Positions 17,632-24,961 of a DNA stretch of 64,000 nt are shown here, piece after piece. Below the pieces are notes generated by a model. That model had not been told where the DNA came from. It was given only the letters and a program-made list of their open reading frames with translations, and did not search any database. Location of the stretch: positions 372,001-436,000 of the forward strand of contig JACKFE010000003.1 of the NCBI GenBank assembly GCA_020632635.1, given 5' to 3'. The stretch comes from Nitrospiraceae bacterium (GTDB lineage: Bacteria > Nitrospirota > Nitrospiria > Nitrospirales > UBA8639). The stretch's first letter is position 1. Each line of letters opens with the position of its first letter. Both the position numbers and the translations under genes were made by a program.

Positions 17632-18603
17632 TTATGAGTTCGTATCGGGGGTAGTAATTGATGCTCCAACTACATGCCGAAGGGAATCCAGCTCACGAAT
17701 CACCTTTTCCAATCGCTGACGGGAAATATCCTGAAATTGCATGGACATCACAATATCCGTCACCTGGTTGGCATGTTTTTGGGCGGAAGCCGTGGCATGC
17801 AAGACCCCATCATGCAATCGGCTATTTTTACTTTCCATAATTTTGGTGATATCCGTCACTCGATCACGCGTCTTCAACGCACCGGTTAAATCAATGGAGG
17901 CAAAACCCTGAAGCGCCACAATGGCCTTTTCCGTACTGCCATTCACATCCGTCACCACCTGTTGAATATTGGCCGCCGCCACCCGTGACCGATTAGCCAA
18001 CTTGGCCACTTCATCGGCGACTACGGCAAATCCCCGACCATGTTCCTTGGCGCGAGCAGCCTCAATCGCCGCATTCAGAGCCAACAACCGGGTTTGATCG
18101 GCGATAAATTCTATTTCTTCCAGGAGTGGGGTGATGCGTTTCGTGCTATCTTCAACTTCTTCCACGACCATGGCGACATCCATCCCCAGCTGAGAAGATT
18201 CCACCACACTCTGAGCAAATGCCCCGATAATCCGATTGGTTTCCGACAACAGGGAATCATCATTCCCTTCATCTCCCACCGTCCCGGCGGACGATTGAAG
18301 CTGGGTCGCAGTGGCATGGGCCTCTTGAATGGCCGCATCGGTGATTTCCTGGAACTGGCCCATCAGGACGATCACGGCTTCCTCAACGATATTGACGACC
18401 TCCTGAATTTGCCGGATGACTTCCTGCACCACCGGCTGCACCTCTTGGGAGCATTCTTCTCGGGTCGCGATCCGAACCTGTTCCTCGACTTCCCGACGCA
18501 AAGCATCCGCCCTGACCGGCCAGACTGTCCCGTTCAGGTACCAAAAGATCCCGCCAGCACCGGCAAGTAGACCCAGGAATACACAGAATACGTTTATGAT
18601 CAT
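17632..18603 (-). CDS. Membrane-anchored MCP-like protein with CheZ-like motif
   Basis: 323 aa. One N-terminal membrane helix (about 3-24), no periplasmic sensor domain, then a helical region with a short MCP hairpin tip (about 165-185, EFIADQTRLLALNAAIEAARA) followed by HGRGFAVVADEVAKLANRS. Near the C-terminus MSMQFQDISRQRLEKV carries Asp292-x3-Gln296 in the context FQD, strongly resembling the catalytic helix of CheZ. A TTG at 18645 would add 14 residues; the ATG at 18603 is preferred because it begins directly before the membrane helix. It precedes cheA and may be a receptor, a scaffold or an array-bound phosphatase. A paralogue is encoded at 31589-32719. Confidence 0.82.
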   Translation of the reverse strand: MIINVFCVFLGLLAGAGGIFWYLNGTVWPVRADALRREVEEQVRIATREECSQEVQPVVQEVIRQIQEVVNIVEEAVIVLMGQFQEITDAAIQEAHATATQLQSSAGTVGDEGNDDSLLSETNRIIGAFAQSVVESSQLGMDVAMVVEEVEDSTKRITPLLEEIEFIADQTRLLALNAAIEAARAKEHGRGFAVVADEVAKLANRSRVAAANIQQVVTDVNGSTEKAIVALQGFASIDLTGALKTRDRVTDITKIMESKNSRLHDGVLHATASAQKHANQVTDIVMSMQFQDISRQRLEKVIRELDSLRHVVGASITTPDTNS

Positions 18604-18748
18604 TGAGGTTCTCTCATCATCCGTTAGATCAGACTTCTCTACCAAAACAGACGATGTGCCAAATGAAGGAACATCGTATGAAAATGGTCATTGGTTATGC
18701 GCGGTTATGTTTTCTACACCACCGTTTTCGGAATTCCATTTGCATTTC

Positions 18749-19816
18749 TTAACGGGAGGACAGCATTTTTAGTTGGGACAGCAGTGCCCCGGGTATTTCA
18801 CTTAATGGAAGAATTTTATCGACCCCACCCGCCTTGATAGCCTCCTTGGGCATGCCAAACACCACGCAAGACGCCTCATCTTGCGCAATATTAAAAGCCC
18901 CGGCTTGCTTCATTTCCAGCATTCCAGCTGCGCCATCGTTTCCCATACCGGTTAAAATGACACCCAAACTATTGCCTCCGGCATAGTGAGCCACGGAGCG
19001 AAACATGGCATCCACGGATGGACGATGCCGATTGATCGGCGGCCCTTGATTCAACGACACGTAGTATCGAGCTCCACTTCGACGAAGCTCCATGTGATAA
19101 TTTCCAGGAGCCAACAGCGCCTGCCCCGGAATCACGCTATCGCCCTCTTGCGCCTCTTTCACCTGAATCTGACAGAGTTGGTTCAAGCGGTCGGCAAACG
19201 ATTTCGTAAACCGTTCTGGCATATGCTGCGTCATGACAATCGGCGGAGTATTGGGAGGGAGGACTTCCAATAATTCCCTCAGCGCCTCAGTTCCGCCCGT
19301 TGATGCCCCGATGGCAATGATGGTATCGGTCGTTTTAATCATGGCCGATTGGGCCGCTAAGGCTTTTATGCGTTCCGCACAGTCCACAGGGAGCGTGCGC
19401 TTCTTCACACTGGCTTGCGCGGCGGTCTTTACTTTTTGAACGATTTGAAAAGCGAGATCGGATAATCCATGCTGAATGTCGACGGTCGGCTTCGTCACAA
19501 AGTCCACCGCACCGGATTCCAGGGCTTGTAAGGTGGTTGCTGCGCCCTGTTCCGTCAATGAACTCACCATCACCACAGGCATGGGACGGGCGGCCATTAA
19601 TTTTTGCAAAAAGGTGAGGCCGTCCATTTTGGGCATCTCTACATCCAAGGTCAGCACATCCGGATTCAGAGCCTTAATTTTATCGCGAGCCACATACGGG
19701 TCAGGAGCAGTTCCCACCACTTCAATCTCAGGATCCTCGGAAAGGATTTCCGACATCACATTTCGAATCAAGGCCGAATCATCGACCACTAACACGCGAA
19801 TCGTTTTACGGCTCAT
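18749..19816 (-). CDS. cheB: Protein-glutamate methylesterase CheB
   Basis: 355 aa, receiver (Asp12/Asp13, acceptor Asp58) plus methylesterase domain with Ser172 (GASTGG), His198 (TQHMP) and Asp294 (GMGNDG). It demethylates and deamidates receptors. AGGAGAAGG precedes the ATG. It follows cheD by 71 bp in a cheR-cheD-cheB run, a typical adaptation module. It is clearly a different paralogue from the CheB at 10613-11722, since linker and flanking residues differ. Confidence 0.95.
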   Translation of the reverse strand: MSRKTIRVLVVDDSALIRNVMSEILSEDPEIEVVGTAPDPYVARDKIKALNPDVLTLDVEMPKMDGLTFLQKLMAARPMPVVMVSSLTEQGAATTLQALESGAVDFVTKPTVDIQHGLSDLAFQIVQKVKTAAQASVKKRTLPVDCAERIKALAAQSAMIKTTDTIIAIGASTGGTEALRELLEVLPPNTPPIVMTQHMPERFTKSFADRLNQLCQIQVKEAQEGDSVIPGQALLAPGNYHMELRRSGARYYVSLNQGPPINRHRPSVDAMFRSVAHYAGGNSLGVILTGMGNDGAAGMLEMKQAGAFNIAQDEASCVVFGMPKEAIKAGGVDKILPLSEIPGALLSQLKMLSSR

Positions 19817-19887
19817 ATCCTTCTCCTCAGTGACGAGTACGCGTCATTCTGGATGTCCGGCAGAAGTTGTCCCACTGCTGGAGACAT

Positions 19888-20496
19888 TCAAAATAACGTC
19901 ACATCTGATTGCGCAGGAGCGCGTTGCAACTTCTCACGGTATTGCCCCTCCTCCTGCGCGATGGCATTGGCCACGACACGATCAAGTTTTTTTAAGAGCA
20001 CTTTTCCAGAATCGGTAAAGTAATACACCTTACGCGGACAGAGATCCCCGACATCCGCCTTCAGAGGACTGATCCCTTCCTGTTCCAGAAAATCTAACGC
20101 CCATGCCGCATTTTTGGCCCCAATATCAATCGTACCATCGTAAATTTTCCCACCACCAAACACCTTGGCTTCCAAGCGGTCTTTTCTTCCACCCCGTTTA
20201 AAAATTTCATTCATCAACATTTCCATCGCAAAACTTCCATAGCGCCCGGTATCCACCCACCGGTCCAGCGCATTATCCGAGGAGGGAGCCGCCAACATAA
20301 AATGATTCATTCCTCCCACGCCGGCCAACGGATCGCGCAGACACACGGAGATACACGAACCCAGCACGGTATAGACGACTTTGGGTTCCCGGCTCACAAA
20401 ATATTCTCCAGGCAAGATGACCGCCACTTCATAGGGAAAGCGGGTATCCGTCATCCGTCGAATGTGACCAAACTCCATGACTCCTTCCGATCCCAT
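19888..20496 (-). CDS. cheD: Chemoreceptor glutamine deamidase CheD
   Basis: 202 aa. Contains the catalytic Cys48 in TVLGSCISVCL and His65 in GGMNHFML, with FGGG and the later IDIGAKNA segment of the family. CheD deamidates receptor glutamines and in some bacteria stimulates CheC phosphatase; no CheC is encoded here, only CheX and CheZ. The region about 155-200 extends slightly past the usual family length. Two nearby ATGs (20496, 20478) are possible starts; both have purine-rich upstream sequence. It lies between cheR and cheB. Confidence 0.93.
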   Translation of the reverse strand: MGSEGVMEFGHIRRMTDTRFPYEVAVILPGEYFVSREPKVVYTVLGSCISVCLRDPLAGVGGMNHFMLAAPSSDNALDRWVDTGRYGSFAMEMLMNEIFKRGGRKDRLEAKVFGGGKIYDGTIDIGAKNAAWALDFLEQEGISPLKADVGDLCPRKVYYFTDSGKVLLKKLDRVVANAIAQEEGQYREKLQRAPAQSDVTLF

Positions 20497-20603
20497 AGTC
20501 CCTCAGTGAAATGACATCCCGATAAACACGAAGAACAGCCCGGCGTGACAGGTGCCAAGCGCACGACACCTTTTGAACGGTGCCCACGCCAAGGATTTCC
20601 CGC

Positions 20604-21419
20604 TCACGGTTTTTGATAAATCGTCGGTTGCAAATATTGGAAAGAGTGGTCAATCCACTGCAAACTTTCCGAATGCCCGATAAACAAATAGCCCCCTGGC
20701 CGAAGGTACCGGTAAAACTTCTCCATCAGTTTGGCCTGCGTGGGGCGATCAAAATAAATCATGACATTTCGGCAGAAGATCACATCTAACGAACTCCGAA
20801 TCGGAAAGGAGGCATCCATCAGATTGATCCTTCGAAAGTTCACGAGTTGAGCCACATCCGGACGGACTTTAAATTTTCCGGCCTGCATCCCCCGGCCTTT
20901 CAGGAAAAACCGGCGAACCACATCTTTTGGTACTTGACTAATCCGTTCCTCTTCATAAATGCCGGCGGCAGCCTTTGCCAGCACTCTCGTGGAGATATCT
21001 GAAGCCAGAATTTTGATATCCCATCGGCTGATATCGGGAAGGGCATCATGAAGAGTCATGGCAATCGTATAGGGTTCCTCTCCGGAGGACGAAGCGGAAG
21101 ACCAAATCTTCAAGGCCTTTGTGGCCTCCACCTGGGGAAGGACGACTTCCCGGAGAAAATCAAAATGAACCGGCTCGCGAAAAAAGTCGGTTTTATTCGT
21201 GGAAATCAAATCCAATAATTTGGTTAATTCCTCCTCGCCTCCCTTTCCACTCACACAGTCAAAATACGACTGATAGGAAGGGAGCCCCAATTCCCGCAGC
21301 CTCTTTCCCAAACGAGACACCAACAAGGTTTTTTTTGGAGCATCCAACCGGATACCGACTTGCTGGTAAATCAGATCTTTAAACAGTTCAAACTCTTGGT
21401 CTGTCAGCGTCGCATTCAT
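20604..21419 (-). CDS. cheR: MCP methyltransferase CheR
   Basis: 271 aa, CheR N-domain plus methyltransferase with STNKTDFFREPVHF, WSSASSSGEEPYTIA and VIFCRNVMIYFD. The beta-subdomain region that docks receptor pentapeptides in some CheRs should lie about 165-200; it contains a basic GRGMQAGKFKVRP-like stretch. The two large MCPs encoded upstream end in a pentapeptide (FFEEF) that could be its docking site. First of the cheR-cheD-cheB run. Confidence 0.95.
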   Translation of the reverse strand: MNATLTDQEFELFKDLIYQQVGIRLDAPKKTLLVSRLGKRLRELGLPSYQSYFDCVSGKGGEEELTKLLDLISTNKTDFFREPVHFDFLREVVLPQVEATKALKIWSSASSSGEEPYTIAMTLHDALPDISRWDIKILASDISTRVLAKAAAGIYEEERISQVPKDVVRRFFLKGRGMQAGKFKVRPDVAQLVNFRRINLMDASFPIRSSLDVIFCRNVMIYFDRPTQAKLMEKFYRYLRPGGYLFIGHSESLQWIDHSFQYLQPTIYQKP

Positions 21420-21546
21420 GTATGAATCCCTCAGGAGTACGGAGAGGCATGCACAAACTCAGCACCCTTCCGTCAATGATGAGCCATGAAATGGTTCGGA
21501 GAGAAGTAATCTTTCTGTACCCAGAGCCCTGACGATGTTCGACGAC

Positions 21547-22014
21547 TTATTGCGCAGGGAACCAATGAAACAACATGCCATACACCACATAGGCCGTCAG
21601 AATCGTTCCACCAAATGTCCATTGCATCCATCGGCCCAGGACCCGATGGCGCGTGACACCGGCCACCATGGCGCCGGCTCCGATTCCATAACGAAGGCGG
21701 CGAAGGCCAATCGTCATGTTGGTAAGCCCCAAGCCAATCGTAGTGATCGCCAAGGACGTATGAACGGCCAAGACCGGCACATACAAGGTCCAATACTCCT
21801 GGCTCGTGCCACCGAATTGATCACGCCCAAAAAACATTTGTTTCGTGAGATACGCCACTAACCAAATGCCCACGAGGGTACAACTCACAATCATTCTCCG
21901 CCCATGAGACGCCACCTCATGACGTTTGGCCGCATGCACTCCATACAGGGTAATCCCATAGGCGAGCGTCATACCCAGCAAAACGACACACCAAAGAACG
22001 GACGATAGTTCCAT
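21547..22014 (-). CDS. DUF420-like four-helix membrane protein
   Basis: 155 aa integral membrane protein with four predicted helices (about 5-26, 41-61, 75-102, 130-150). His residues at 27, 32, 37, 85 and 123 sit near helix ends; such conserved histidines and the VHTSLAI and RHRVLGRW motifs are typical of DUF420, a family that includes CtaM-like proteins linked to cytochrome oxidase. A longer frame begins at 22110, but GGGAGG lies five bases before the ATG at 22014. It is the first gene behind a sigma-28-type promoter and lies just upstream of cheR, an unusual setting. Its role here is unknown; a link to respiratory redox state is inference. Confidence 0.72.
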   Translation of the reverse strand: MELSSVLWCVVLLGMTLAYGITLYGVHAAKRHEVASHGRRMIVSCTLVGIWLVAYLTKQMFFGRDQFGGTSQEYWTLYVPVLAVHTSLAITTIGLGLTNMTIGLRRLRYGIGAGAMVAGVTRHRVLGRWMQWTFGGTILTAYVVYGMLFHWFPAQ

Positions 22015-22127
22015 GCCAACCTCCCTTAGGGGATATAAACCAATCAAACGGTTTCCCACCGACCAACAGATAGATGCCAGGTAAAGGCCTTGATCTGAAA
22101 TCAGGACCATTCATCTACTGCTATCTG

Positions 22128-22154
22128 TTATCGGCGAAACAAAAATGGAATTAA
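22128..22154 (-). promoter_or_regulatory. Candidate sigma-28 (FliA) promoter
   Basis: Minus strand reads TTAA, 15 bases, then GCCGATAA, a perfect -10 and the expected 15-nt spacing, with a 3-of-4 match to the TAAA -35. It lies about 114 bp upstream of the DUF420-like gene and would drive it and probably cheR-cheD-cheB. FliA is encoded in this window (39060-39839). Confidence 0.7.
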
Positions 22155-22196
22155 AGTCAAAAGCGGAATGAGAGACAGGAAAGAACGAAGAAGGGG

Positions 22197-22238
22197 AAAA
22201 AATAAGGCGGAGAAGGTCTCAAACCCTCCCCGCCTTAT
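22197..22238 (-). terminator. Intrinsic terminator after the c-type haem sensor gene
   Basis: Minus strand: ATAAGGCGG stem (22230-22238), a loop of about 19 nt with extra partial pairing, CCGCCTTAT (22202-22210), then TTTTTT at 22197-22202. It lies 27 bp beyond the stop of the gene at 22266-22805 and separates that gene from the sigma-28 promoter. Confidence 0.85.
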
Positions 22239-22265
22239 CTCACAACGAATGGCCTGACAACCGAA

Positions 22266-22805
22266 TTACTTCAACCGGACAATAATCGCTCCCATAAAAT
22301 CACCCTTTTTCCAATCTTTTTTCGTGGTTTTGGGATGATTGTTATGACAATCGGCACAACTATCGACAATGGCATAATCGGCTGCCATTCCGATGGTGGT
22401 TCCGCCATCTTCAGCCACGATCAATTTCTCTTTGCCTTTGGCTAATTCGGCCAGCATCTCTTTTTCCTTAGCGCTTTTTGCCGCGTTGGAGGCATACAAG
22501 GGGTCGGTACCCACTAAAGACAGATCAAATTCTTTCAATTCTTTTCCCACTTCTTTCACAAACTGGGCCGGCAACATCACGCCGTGATCATCCTTCACCC
22601 AATCTTCATTCGGCTTCAACCCGCCCTTACTCACGTCAGCCACAACCCCTTTCACATACACGGTCCTGGCGGCTTTGGCTGTCGCCAAAATGTACTTGGC
22701 AGCCAATTCCTTGGCGGCGTCAGCCGCTTGCCCAACCGGTACGACCAAAGCAAACCCGACAATCATGACAACAGACATCGTTGAAAATGCAGCCCATCTC
22801 CTCAT
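22266..22805 (-). CDS. Secreted c-type haem sensor protein (Tll0287/DUF3365)
   Basis: 179 aa. Signal peptide about 1-27 (hydrophobic core 9-24, cleavage near GQA-A), so periplasmic. The mature part is a single Tll0287-like/DUF3365 domain with a c-type haem site Cys150-x-x-Cys153-His154 (CADCH) and the tail KKGDFMGAIIVRL typical of the family. No membrane anchor or output domain. The same module is fused to an MCP (23037-24842) and to a histidine kinase (36747-38783) in this window, so the free protein may share or modulate their signal (inference). Own transcript likely: a 230-bp gap upstream and a strong terminator downstream. Confidence 0.88.
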   Translation of the reverse strand: MRRWAAFSTMSVVMIVGFALVVPVGQAADAAKELAAKYILATAKAARTVYVKGVVADVSKGGLKPNEDWVKDDHGVMLPAQFVKEVGKELKEFDLSLVGTDPLYASNAAKSAKEKEMLAELAKGKEKLIVAEDGGTTIGMAADYAIVDSCADCHNNHPKTTKKDWKKGDFMGAIIVRLK

Positions 22806-22989
22806 AACAACCCTCCTCTTGTGAGTGTTGAGAACATGATGTGGACCTTTCCGACCTGCTTATTGGGGGGCTAAGCGTATCCGACATAACCCGAAACAGT
22901 CAATACAAAAGTAACGGACGAGTCGCTTTCCTTATAGGGACTACAGGAGGGAATACAGAGAATAAGAGGAGGGAGAAGCACTCTTCAGG

Positions 22990-23018
22990 GGCGTGAAGCG
23001 AACTTTTCGCTTCACGCC
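22990..23018. repeat. 13-bp perfect hairpin after the haem-sensor MCP
   Basis: GGCGTGAAGCGAA (22990-23002) pairs perfectly with TTCGCTTCACGCC (23006-23018) with a 3-nt loop. It begins 19 bp past the MCP stop codon. There is no T-run on the minus strand, so it may stabilise or process the 3' end of the transcript rather than terminate intrinsically. Confidence 0.75.
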
Positions 23019-23036
23019 ATACGGGATGAGAACCGC

Positions 23037-24842
23037 CTAGAATTCTTCAAAGAAATCATCATCGACTTTTTTATGCCCATTGGTCCCTGAAGGTCCCACA
23101 CCAACCGCCTTCTCGGCGTTGCTCGCAGAATCCCGCTCCATCCCCTGACTGAGCCCAGTCCGTGAGAAACGACCGGAGTATGAGCCCGGAGATTTCTTGG
23201 CCATTAATTCAGCAAGGCCGGCACTTTCATCTTTGCCGGAATCTGTGGTCTCTGACGAGACTTGGACTTTAAAGAATTCAACCTGTTGCAAGAGATCCTG
23301 GGCTTGATGCGCCATGGATTGGGAAGCCGATGTCGCCTCTTCCACCAAGGCCGCATTCTGCTGGGTGCCCTGGTCCATCTGCATCACCGCCTTATTCACC
23401 TGATCGATCCCCGCCGCCTGCTCCTGCGAGGCCGCGCTGATCTCCGAAATGATATCCGTCACCCGTTTCACCGAGTTCACTATTTCTTCCAGCGTTTGCC
23501 CGGAGCGATTCACCAGCTCACTGCCATCCCCCACCTTCTGCACCGACTCATTAATCAACGCCTTAATTTCTTTCGCCGCCGTGGCCGAGCGTTGCGCCAG
23601 GTTCCGAACTTCGGAAGCCACCACCGCGAACCCTCGTCCCTGCTCCCCGGCCCGCGCCGCCTCGACCGCGGCATTCAAGGCCAACAGGTTCGTCTGGAAG
23701 GCAATCTCATCGATCACATTGATAATATCCGCAATCTTCTTGCTGCTCTTGTTGATTTCTGACATAGCCTCCACGGCCTTGTCCGTCACCGTGCCGCCTT
23801 TTTCGGCCACTTCCCGAGCCGCTACGGCCAGTTGATTGGCTTGCTTGGCATTGTCCGCATTCTGCTTGATGGTCGAGGTCATCTCTTCCATCGACGCACT
23901 GGTCTCTTCCAAGGCACCGGCCTGGGCAGAGGTCCGTTCAGCCAGGTCGGATGTCCCGGCATTGATTTCTGAGGTGCCTGTCGTGATTCCCGAGACCGCA
24001 TTTTTTACGGATTGAATCACTTCACTCACCTTATCGAACATGGCATTAAACGATTCACTGGCACGTCCAATTTCATCATGGCTCAAGACTTGAGTGCGGA
24101 CGGTCAGGTCCCCCTCCCGAGCCTGGGCGGCCATCAGCTCCAGCCCTTTCATCGGTTGGACCACTAATTTGGCAATCAAGACATACAAGAGCCCCATCAT
24201 CAACACGCCTACGGCAAGAATGCCGAGATAGACATTGGTGAGATTGCGTTGCAATTGAACGGTCGGTACGTCCATCGGAATCTGCACCGATACCGCTCCC
24301 AGCATGTCCCCCACCTGCTTGCCCTCATGGCAGCCCACACAGGCTTTCACACTGGCCAAATCCGGAGTTGCCCGCCGAAACATCAACTTTCCATTGACCA
24401 AATCTTTTTGGATAAATTCTTTTTGGCCGGCCGCTAAGGCGGCAAGCGCCTCTTTTTCAAACGCGTCCTGGGGACCATTTTTGGGATTGAGTGGAGTCAG
24501 ACTGATTACCCGAGCATTGTAGACCCCTTCCTTGGCCAATTCTTCGGCGGTTTCCCGGGTAAACGTGGCGGGAAAGGGAATCGAATCCGGCTCACTATGC
24601 TCAATACTCGTTTTCATCCCAGCCGCTTTAGCTTTGACCACAAACTGCTTCGTCACATACGAACGAGTAACCTCAATCTGTTTTTGCACAATCAAGGCTT
24701 GGTCGCCTAAGACTCGCTCAAGATCTGCCTGTAATTGCTGCCCAAGGAAATAGGCTCCTCCTGCCAACAACCCGGCAAACACCACCATCGTGGTCATCAC
24801 CACCTTTGGCCCGATACCTAATGACGTCCATCCATTACGCAT
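23037..24842 (-). CDS. Methyl-accepting chemotaxis protein with c-type haem sensor domain
   Basis: 601 aa. Membrane helix about 14-34, periplasmic Tll0287/DUF3365 domain (about 35-200) with haem site Cys168-x-x-Cys171-His172 (CVGCH), second helix about 204-228, HAMP about 228-280, then the MCP signalling domain with tip IDEIAFQTNLLALNAAVEAARAG. It ends FFEEF after a flexible linker, fitting the x-aromatic-x-x-aromatic tether that docks CheR/CheB. Start: GGAGG five bases before the ATG at 24842; a longer frame to 24920 lacks this. A redox or gas-sensing role is inferred from the haem motif. Its signalling core is nearly identical in DNA to that of the next MCP. Confidence 0.92.
   Translation of the reverse strand: MRNGWTSLGIGPKVVMTTMVVFAGLLAGGAYFLGQQLQADLERVLGDQALIVQKQIEVTRSYVTKQFVVKAKAAGMKTSIEHSEPDSIPFPATFTRETAEELAKEGVYNARVISLTPLNPKNGPQDAFEKEALAALAAGQKEFIQKDLVNGKLMFRRATPDLASVKACVGCHEGKQVGDMLGAVSVQIPMDVPTVQLQRNLTNVYLGILAVGVLMMGLLYVLIAKLVVQPMKGLELMAAQAREGDLTVRTQVLSHDEIGRASESFNAMFDKVSEVIQSVKNAVSGITTGTSEINAGTSDLAERTSAQAGALEETSASMEEMTSTIKQNADNAKQANQLAVAAREVAEKGGTVTDKAVEAMSEINKSSKKIADIINVIDEIAFQTNLLALNAAVEAARAGEQGRGFAVVASEVRNLAQRSATAAKEIKALINESVQKVGDGSELVNRSGQTLEEIVNSVKRVTDIISEISAASQEQAAGIDQVNKAVMQMDQGTQQNAALVEEATSASQSMAHQAQDLLQQVEFFKVQVSSETTDSGKDESAGLAELMAKKSPGSYSGRFSRTGLSQGMERDSASNAEKAVGVGPSGTNGHKKVDDDFFEEF
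23313..23927 (-). repeat. MCP signalling-core duplicate, copy 1
   Basis: About 615 bp nearly identical, with exact runs of about 200 bases, to 25238-25852, at an offset of 1925 bp and in the same orientation. It spans the methylation helices and hairpin tip of both MCPs; sequence on either side diverges sharply. Confidence 0.85.
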
Positions 24843-24961
24843 GGTTCCTCCCAGGAACGATATGGATAAATTGACTCGCGTACAGTGTTTTTTGGCGAAG
24901 GGAATCGAGCCCTTCCACAACTTCCCTTTTCTGCTTCACCGGTCGTGCGATACGCACTGAC

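Noticed and set aside
20542..20557. Possible sigma-54 site (TGGCAC-N5-ACGCC) before cheD
   Set aside because: GG and GC elements fit, but the -12 lacks TT and the site lies within a likely cheR-cheD-cheB operon.
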